Positions 33,409 to 38,157 of a stretch of 38,157 nucleotides of DNA are shown here, piece by piece. Where the stretch lies: NCBI GenBank assembly GCA_947508055.1, contig CANNRR010000018.1, positions 1-38,157 on the forward strand, given 5' to 3'. A program made the translations under genes and the position numbers. Within the stretch, counting starts at the first letter, position 1; every line of letters starts with the position of its first letter. The notes beneath the pieces were generated by a model. It was given only the letters and a program-made list of their open reading frames with translations. It was not told where the DNA came from and ran no database searches. This DNA comes from Burkholderiales bacterium. GTDB lineage: Bacteria > Pseudomonadota > Gammaproteobacteria > Burkholderiales > Burkholderiaceae_C.

Positions 33409-34629
33409 ATGCCTGGCATGAACGAATCTCTGCGGCTCTGGTTTCGCCTGGTACCGGCTTATGCGGTGGGCTATTTCCTCTCCTATGGCCTGCGCAGCGT
33501 GAATGCGGTGATTGCTCCGGAGCTGATGCAAGATCTCGGCATTACGGCAGCGGGGCTGGGCATGCTGACCTCGGCCTACTTTCTGGCGTTTGGCCTGTTT
33601 CAGTTGCCGCTGGGTCTGCTGTTGGACCGCTTTGGACCGCGACGGGTGGAGGCTGCCTTGTTGCTGGTGGCCGCCGCGGGGTGCGCCCTGTTTGCGGTGG
33701 GCACCAGCTTGCAGATGCTTGCGGTGGCGCGCGCACTGATTGGGCTGGGGGTGTCGGCCTGCCTGATGGCCAGCTTTAAGGCCTTTAGCCAGTGGTTTCC
33801 CGTGCACCGGATGCCATCACTCACGGCCACCATCATGGTGGCGGGTGGTCTGGGCGCGTTGACGGCCAGTGTGCCGGTGGAGGCAATGCTACCGCTGCTG
33901 GGCTGGCGCGGCGTGTTTTGGTTGGTGGCGGCACTGTTGGTGCTGGCGGCAGGTTTTCTTATGACGGTACCAGACAAGACCGGCGGCGGCGCGGGCGAGT
34001 CTTTCGGCCAGCAGATTCGTACCCTGCGCGGTATTTACGGTAGCCGCACTTTTTGGCGTTTTGCGCCCCAAGGTAGTCTGACTGCGGGCGGTTTCATGGC
34101 CATTCAGGGCTTGTGGGCGGTGCCCTGGTTGCTTGAGGTGAATGGCGCAACGCGCGGCGAGGCGGCGAGCGTTTTGCTACTGATGTCGCTGGCTATGCTG
34201 GTGGGTTTTTTGTTTGTCGCCACTTGCTCGGTATGGCTGGCGCGCCGGGGCATCACGCCGATGCTGCTGTTGACTGCGGGCATGGGTCTGGCGCTGGTGG
34301 TGGAACTGGCCATTATTCTGGACCTGGCGCCGGCGCCCTGGTTGTGGACGCTGCTGGGTTTTTCGTTCAGCCTGGGCAATATTGCCTACTCCCAATTGAC
34401 CGTGACGTTTCCTGTGGCCCTGTCTGGGCGTGTTAATACGGCGTTGAACCTGTTGGTGTTTATTGGTGCCTTTGTACTGCAATGGGGCATTGGCGCGGCG
34501 GTGGACACCTTTGTCGCCCATGGTATGCCTCGGGCGGGCGCGTTTAAGCAGGCGTTTACAGTCTTGCTGGCGGCGCAGGTGCTGGCGTTTGTCTGGTTCT
34601 TGGTCCCGGTGAAGCGCTTGCCGGACTGA
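33409..34629 (+). CDS. MFS transporter
   Basis: This 406-residue protein has about twelve membrane helices. The loop 2-3 signature [13 protein letters not shown] matches MFS motif A, and [25 protein letters not shown] resembles members exporting or importing small organic ions. The substrate is undetermined. The ATG at 33409 has a second ATG at 33418 (MNESLRL), which may be the true start. It is divergent from the MCP gene; the next gene downstream on the same strand starts 80 bp later. Confidence 0.88.
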   Translation: MPGMNESLRLWFRLVPAYAVGYFLSYGLRSVNAVIAPELMQDLGITAAGLGMLTSAYFLAFGLFQLPLGLLLDRFGPRRVEAALLLVAAAGCALFAVGTSLQMLAVARALIGLGVSACLMASFKAFSQWFPVHRMPSLTATIMVAGGLGALTASVPVEAMLPLLGWRGVFWLVAALLVLAAGFLMTVPDKTGGGAGESFGQQIRTLRGIYGSRTFWRFAPQGSLTAGGFMAIQGLWAVPWLLEVNGATRGEAASVLLLMSLAMLVGFLFVATCSVWLARRGITPMLLLTAGMGLALVVELAIILDLAPAPWLWTLLGFSFSLGNIAYSQLTVTFPVALSGRVNTALNLLVFIGAFVLQWGIGAAVDTFVAHGMPRAGAFKQAFTVLLAAQVLAFVWFLVPVKRLPD

Positions 34630-34709
34630 AAAGCTTGCGCCAATCGGTATTGACGTGGACCGTTTGGTGAAAAAATGGCAGTCTTTTCTGCACCTATTAC
34701 GTCAGTACC

Positions 34710-36884
34710 ATGAAGCACGTTGTCAGCATCAGCCTGGGTTCGAGTCGCCAGGATTTCGATTTTGTTACCGATTTTTTGGGTCAAAGGCTGCATGTGCGAC
34801 GGGTTGGCACCAATGGCAGCACGGCTGCGGCAGTCAAGCTGATCAAGGCGTGGGATAAGAACGCCGCCGCCATCGGGTTGGGCGTTCTTAAGGACAGCTA
34901 CCAGGTGGGGTCGCGTCGGTTTATCGGGAAGGATAGCGCGCGTCTCAAGGCGGTGGCAACTCAGGTGCCGGCGACTACGGGCGGACGCTTGGGTGATATT
35001 TTTCAGGAGTGGGCGGTGCGCCATGCACAAACCCAGCTGGGCAGTTTTTTCAACAATGCACGGGTACTGTTTTTCTCAGGGCTGGCGGATTACAGACTGG
35101 CACTGTCGATTGCCGAGTACACCAGCAACCTGCAGTTTGCTGACCCGCTGCTGCAACTGGGAGTGCCCAAGTTGCTGGGTTCGGTCGATGCGCTGAATTT
35201 GTATTCCACCGGTGCACACTACGTCAAGGATTGGACGCTGCCTGCTGCCATGGCCTCCGGTCCGGTGAAGGAGTGGAGTCGTTTTGTGCTTCGTAAAGCG
35301 ATGCAAAAGGCCACCGTGATCGTGGCGCCCGTGCATGAACTTGATGACTTTGGTCTGGAGGAGTTGGCGGGCAAGACGGTTGTCACTGCCACAGTGAATG
35401 ACGAACGCATTGCCCAGATGCGCGACAAGGGCGTGGCCACCATCATTGACGGCTCACCGGTGATGCGCGGTCATGTACTGGGCGCCAATTTGCTGGATGC
35501 AATGATCTTGGCCGCCACGGGAAAGTGCGGTGACGACATTCTGGAAGACGATTACCTTGAGATCATCACGGGCCTGCAGTGCGAACCCCGCATCATTCAC
35601 CCCAATGGATTCCACCGGATCAACCGCTTTGCATTTGTAATTCACCCGCTGTCGCAAGAGTATTTCAAGACGGTAAAGCCGATCGAGTTGCTGTCCCAGG
35701 TGTCACCTCCAGTGTTGATGGACACGCTGGAAAAGGCCCTGGCCTATGCGCCACCGTTCGTCTATTCACGGGTGACGGGGATTCAATCTCCAACCGGTGT
35801 GGAGGCAGAAGGATGGTTGATTTCTGTGGGCGGAACGCCCAAGGAGATCATGCGCCACAGCCCTGAGTTCACCTATCGCCGTTTGCTTGATGCGGCCGCG
35901 ATGGCCAAGCGCCTGGGTGCGCAGATCATGGGCCTGGGTGCTTTCACCAAAGTGGTGGGCGATGCCGGGCTGACGGTGGCCAAACGTGCGCCTCTGCCCA
36001 TTACGACCGGTAACAGCTACAGCGCTTCGGGTGCTCTGTGGGCGGCACACGATGCAATTTTGCGCATGGGTTTGCTGCCCAAGCCCAAGGGTAAGGGGCG
36101 GATCAAATTCAAGGCCATGGTAATCGGTGCCACTGGTGCCATCGGTTCGGTGTGTGCCCGTCTCTTGGCCCGCGTGGCCGAAGAGGTGTACATGGTTTCA
36201 CCCGAAACGGCCAAGCTGCTGGCGCTCAAAGAGTCGATTCTGCTGGCGTCGCCGGACGCCAAAATCTATTTGTCGGCCCATGCGGACAAGGACATTGCCC
36301 AGATGGACATGATTGTCACGGCCACCTCCGGTGCGGGCAAGAAGGTGTTGGACATCATGAAGGTCAAGCCGGGTTGCGTCATTACGGATGTGGCGCGGCC
36401 ACTGGACCTGCCCGCCTCCGAAGTGACCAAGCGCCCGGACGTTCTGGTGATCGAGTCGGGAGAGATTTTGCTGCCAGGCGATGTACAGATGAAAAACATT
36501 GGCCTGCCCAAGGGCGTTGCCTACGCGTGTCTGGCCGAGACCATTGTGCTGGCGCTGGAAGGGCGGTTCGAAAATTTCACCGTGGGCCGTGCCATCGAGT
36601 GGGAGAAGGTACGCGAGATTTACCAGTTGGGCCTGAAGCACGGCATGAAGCTGGCGGCCATCTCGGGCGTGAATGGCCCCTTCAGTGATGCTGACATTGC
36701 GAAAGTGCGCAGTCTGGCGTTGGCGGCACTGTCCAAAATGGATTTTGCGCAGCCTTTGGAGAAGCCTCGGCCTACGTCCATGGCAAAGGTAAGGGCAAAG
36801 GTGGCAACCAAGGCTGCCGTTGCAAAGATCAAGGCGTCGCCCATGTCATCTGGTGCAAAAACGCAACAGCGTAGGCGGTCTTAG
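34710..36884 (+). CDS. Acyl-ACP reductase-like protein with extra N-terminal domain
   Basis: This 724-residue protein is unusual. Its C-terminal half (about 330-680) matches cyanobacterial long-chain acyl-ACP reductase (AAR): FVIHPLS, YRRLLDAAAMAKRLGAQIMGLGAF, ITTGNSYSA, the Rossmann motif GATGAIGS (about residues 473-480), DMIVTATSG, the segment IESGEILLPGDV, and YACLAETIVLALEGRFENFTVGR. Cys607 in that last segment aligns with the AAR catalytic cysteine. The first roughly 330 residues (SISLGSS, GLGVLKDSYQVGSRRF, KTVVTATVNDERIAQMRDKGV) may match a dehydrogenase-like family I recall from Thermus/Deinococcus; low certainty. The C-terminus is lysine-rich. No aldehyde-deformylating oxygenase is in the window. 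Confidence 0.8.
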   Translation: MKHVVSISLGSSRQDFDFVTDFLGQRLHVRRVGTNGSTAAAVKLIKAWDKNAAAIGLGVLKDSYQVGSRRFIGKDSARLKAVATQVPATTGGRLGDIFQEWAVRHAQTQLGSFFNNARVLFFSGLADYRLALSIAEYTSNLQFADPLLQLGVPKLLGSVDALNLYSTGAHYVKDWTLPAAMASGPVKEWSRFVLRKAMQKATVIVAPVHELDDFGLEELAGKTVVTATVNDERIAQMRDKGVATIIDGSPVMRGHVLGANLLDAMILAATGKCGDDILEDDYLEIITGLQCEPRIIHPNGFHRINRFAFVIHPLSQEYFKTVKPIELLSQVSPPVLMDTLEKALAYAPPFVYSRVTGIQSPTGVEAEGWLISVGGTPKEIMRHSPEFTYRRLLDAAAMAKRLGAQIMGLGAFTKVVGDAGLTVAKRAPLPITTGNSYSASGALWAAHDAILRMGLLPKPKGKGRIKFKAMVIGATGAIGSVCARLLARVAEEVYMVSPETAKLLALKESILLASPDAKIYLSAHADKDIAQMDMIVTATSGAGKKVLDIMKVKPGCVITDVARPLDLPASEVTKRPDVLVIESGEILLPGDVQMKNIGLPKGVAYACLAETIVLALEGRFENFTVGRAIEWEKVREIYQLGLKHGMKLAAISGVNGPFSDADIAKVRSLALAALSKMDFAQPLEKPRPTSMAKVRAKVATKAAVAKIKASPMSSGAKTQQRRRS

Positions 36885-37226
36885 GCAGACCGTGTTACAT
36901 TAGCCGATCGCTTTTGGCGACTGGTCATGCCCCCCGTACTTCGGTCGGAGCGCGCGCCCCCGGCAGAGGGGTAACCAGTCCAGCCCCTCAATCGCGTTCA
37001 CACGAAGCTTCTCACGGCCAAGTGGCTTTTTCCCTCTGTTGTTGTCGCCCCTGCTATGGCGCAGACCCATTTTTTGGTTCCTGGTGAATCTCCAGATGGG
37101 TTGACTGAACGGATTCCCCGGCACGGGGCATGCCAATGTTGATCGGGCCCCAGGAGCCATCTTGCTCACGGCCCACTTGAATTTTTGATGATTTTTACTA
37201 AGACTATTGAACAGACGCCTATCACG
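36885..37226. other. Intergenic region with GC-rich hairpins
   Basis: About 342 bp without a credible gene on either strand. It contains a perfect hairpin CCCCG-GCA-CGGGG (37116-37128) without a T-run, and a GC-rich portion around 36930-36975 that could form a second structure. No repeat family or tRNA was recognised. A reverse-strand frame spanning 36900-37262 has low-complexity composition and no homology that I recognise. Confidence 0.4.
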
Positions 37227-37433
37227 ATGGGCAAATACCGCATCGCAGCCTGCCCCCGTCAATTACCATGTGGGCAGTTTGCCGCACAGGTGTCCATTGC
37301 CAGCGGCCGCGGAAGCGCTTCAACCGACCGTGTGATGCGGTTTTACGACGAATTTTCCTCACACGATGCCGCGGCGCAGTTTGCTATTGCGCAGGGCATT
37401 GACTGGGTGCATGCAACCACGCGCCCGCATTAA
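37227..37433 (+). CDS. Small hypothetical protein
   Basis: This frame of about 68 residues reads MGKYRIAACPRQLPCGQFAAQVSIASG, then RVMRFYDEFSSHDAAAQFAIAQGIDWVHATTRPH. The DRVMRFYDEFSSHDAAAQFAIAQG part looks like a compact beta-alpha element of a conserved small Burkholderiales family whose name I do not know. No ribosome site is obvious; in-frame starts at 37185 (TTG) and 37188 (ATG) would add 13-14 residues. It lies 27 bp upstream of infA on the same strand and may share its transcript. Confidence 0.6.
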   Translation: MGKYRIAACPRQLPCGQFAAQVSIASGRGSASTDRVMRFYDEFSSHDAAAQFAIAQGIDWVHATTRPH

Positions 37434-37460
37434 ACAGATTGCTTTTACAGGAGTTTCCCC

Positions 37461-37715
37461 ATGGCTAAAGAAGACTTGATCGAAATGATGGGCGTCGTCA
37501 ACGAAGTGTTGCCCGACACCCGTTTTCGGGTGACGCTGGAAAACGGCCACCAGCTGATTGCCTATTCGGCTGGCAAGATGCGCAAGAACCACATCCGAAT
37601 TCTGGCCGGTGACAAGGTGTCGCTGGAGTTATCTCCATATGACCTGAGCAAAGGTCGAATCAACTTCCGTCACATCGAAGGGCGCGGTCCGATGACGCCA
37701 CGTCGTACCAGTTGA
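37461..37715 (+). CDS. infA: Translation initiation factor IF-1
   Basis: This 84-residue S1/OB-fold protein begins [30 protein letters not shown], with [38 protein letters not shown] matching IF-1 closely. It binds the ribosomal A site during initiation. CAGGAG precedes the ATG. The gene is not in a ribosomal protein operon here, and the C-terminal extension ([14 protein letters not shown]) is about 12 residues longer than E. coli IF-1; Burkholderiales often carry a second, stand-alone infA like this one. Confidence 0.94.
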   Translation: MAKEDLIEMMGVVNEVLPDTRFRVTLENGHQLIAYSAGKMRKNHIRILAGDKVSLELSPYDLSKGRINFRHIEGRGPMTPRRTS

Positions 37716-37717
37716 TC

Positions 37718-37772
37718 TGCTATTAATTAAGTAGTGCTCTACGCCCGTTTTACGGGGCTAGAGTCGTTTTAG
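37718..37772 (+). repeat. Dispersed intergenic repeat, copy 5
   Basis: GCTATTAATTAAGTAGTGC, then TCTACGCCCGTTTTACGGGGC and a GGCTA...TAGCC hairpin at the end, following the shared pattern. It lies 3' of infA and may act as its terminator, though the T-run is weak. Confidence 0.6.
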
Positions 37773-38014
37773 CCGGGTAGCCGTGCACCTATCGGTGAGG
37801 CAATGCGCCCAAGTTTTCGCGCTACCAAACCTTCAAAGTCGCACGACACGTCCATCTTGGATTCTGTATGCCGCGTGGTTGCACAGTGGGCCGAGGCCAG
37901 TGCCAACTTTGCAGTGCGGGCGACCGTAATTCCGATCTTGCGTCCATCGGCAAAAATTTCGAAGACAAACAAACCGGCAAATCTTTGCCTCCAAATCGGC
38001 AAATCTTTGCTCAC
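37769..38014 (-). CDS. Doubtful hypothetical ORF
   Basis: This 81-residue reverse-strand frame lies between gyrB and infA. It contains FEIFADGRKIGITVARTAKLALASAHC, which looks moderately protein-like, but there is no family I recognise, no strong ribosome site, and its 5' end lies in a short near-duplication (CGGCAAATCTTTGC type, 37975-37989 and 37998-38011). It could be noise or a gene fragment. Kept only as low confidence. Confidence 0.25.
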   Translation of the reverse strand: MSKDLPIWRQRFAGLFVFEIFADGRKIGITVARTAKLALASAHCATTRHTESKMDVSCDFEGLVARKLGRIASPIGARLPG

Positions 38015-38027
38015 GCCTACAAACAGT

Positions 38028-38157
38028 CAGATGTCGATGTTGCCAGCGCGCAGGGCGTTGGTCTCGATGAAGTCGCGCCGCGGCTCCACTTCATCGCCCA
38101 TGAGCATGGTGAACACGCGGTCCGCTTCGATGGCGTCGTCAATTTGCACACGCAGTA
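38028..38157 (-). CDS. gyrB: DNA gyrase subunit B, C-terminal end only
   Basis: The last 43 codons are visible on the reverse strand, reading [24 protein letters not shown] followed by [17 protein letters not shown] and a stop at 38028-38030. This is nearly the E. coli GyrB terminus ([25 protein letters not shown] in my recollection). The stop orientation implies that dnaN and dnaA, if arranged as usual, lie beyond the right edge. The 5' part is outside the window. Confidence 0.93.

Noticed and set aside
36900..37262. Reverse-strand 120-residue frame in the gap after the AAR-like gene
   Set aside because: Composition and lack of recognisable motifs or ribosome site suggest chance; region left as intergenic.

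Overview
The window reads as chromosomal DNA of a betaproteobacterium of order Burkholderiales, most likely family Comamonadaceae (Rhodoferax/Polaromonas-like). This rests on the protein styles (minCDE, gyrB, rdgC, a stand-alone infA, NnrS/NnrU, CueR-CopA-CopZ), a moderate to high GC content, and a dispersed repeat (GCTAT...TAGCTG...GCGC...ACGGGGGCT) that I recall being common between genes in this family. No phage, transposase, CRISPR array, rRNA or tRNA was seen. The identifications are from reading the sequence, without database searches.

Left part (1-13.1 kb): a truncated NAD-dependent epimerase follows a BASS-type transporter. Next come the orphan DNA-binding half of an AraC-type regulator, a membrane-bound spermidine-synthase-like protein with a small tautomerase, and a TldD/TldE-type protease pair preceded by a small, apparently exported 71-residue protein. 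After these lie a PAS-PAS-GGDEF diguanylate cyclase, a halohydrin-dehalogenase-like SDR lacking the catalytic tyrosine, a hemerythrin/DUF2917 fusion, and a cytoplasmic winged-helix/TolB-like/TPR regulator.

Middle (13.2-26.4 kb): a copper module (copA divergent from copZ-cueR, with two MerR-type promoters with 19-bp spacers) leads into a Crp/Fnr-family regulator, nnrS behind an NsrR-type operator, and a DUF2892 membrane protein behind a perfect TGTGA-N6-TCACA site. Then come rdgC, a Spy-like Met/His-rich periplasmic protein, a glutaredoxin-fold protein without active-site cysteines, DUF2189 and DUF2788 membrane proteins, a GGDEF-EAL protein, and a diguanylate cyclase translationally coupled to nnrU. 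Copper, nitric oxide and c-di-GMP recur as themes.

A 446-bp gene-free stretch (26386-26831) before minC holds a perfect DnaA box, near-matches, a (CTA)4 run like a DnaA-trio and an AT-rich tract, so it looks like a candidate replication origin.

Right part (26.8-38.2 kb): minCDE, an NRDE-domain protein, a class I glutamine amidotransferase, DAHP synthase, a methyl-accepting chemotaxis protein, an MFS transporter and a 724-residue protein. The C-terminal half of that protein matches cyanobacterial-type acyl-ACP reductase, catalytic cysteine included. A small hypothetical gene, infA and the 3' end of gyrB complete the window.
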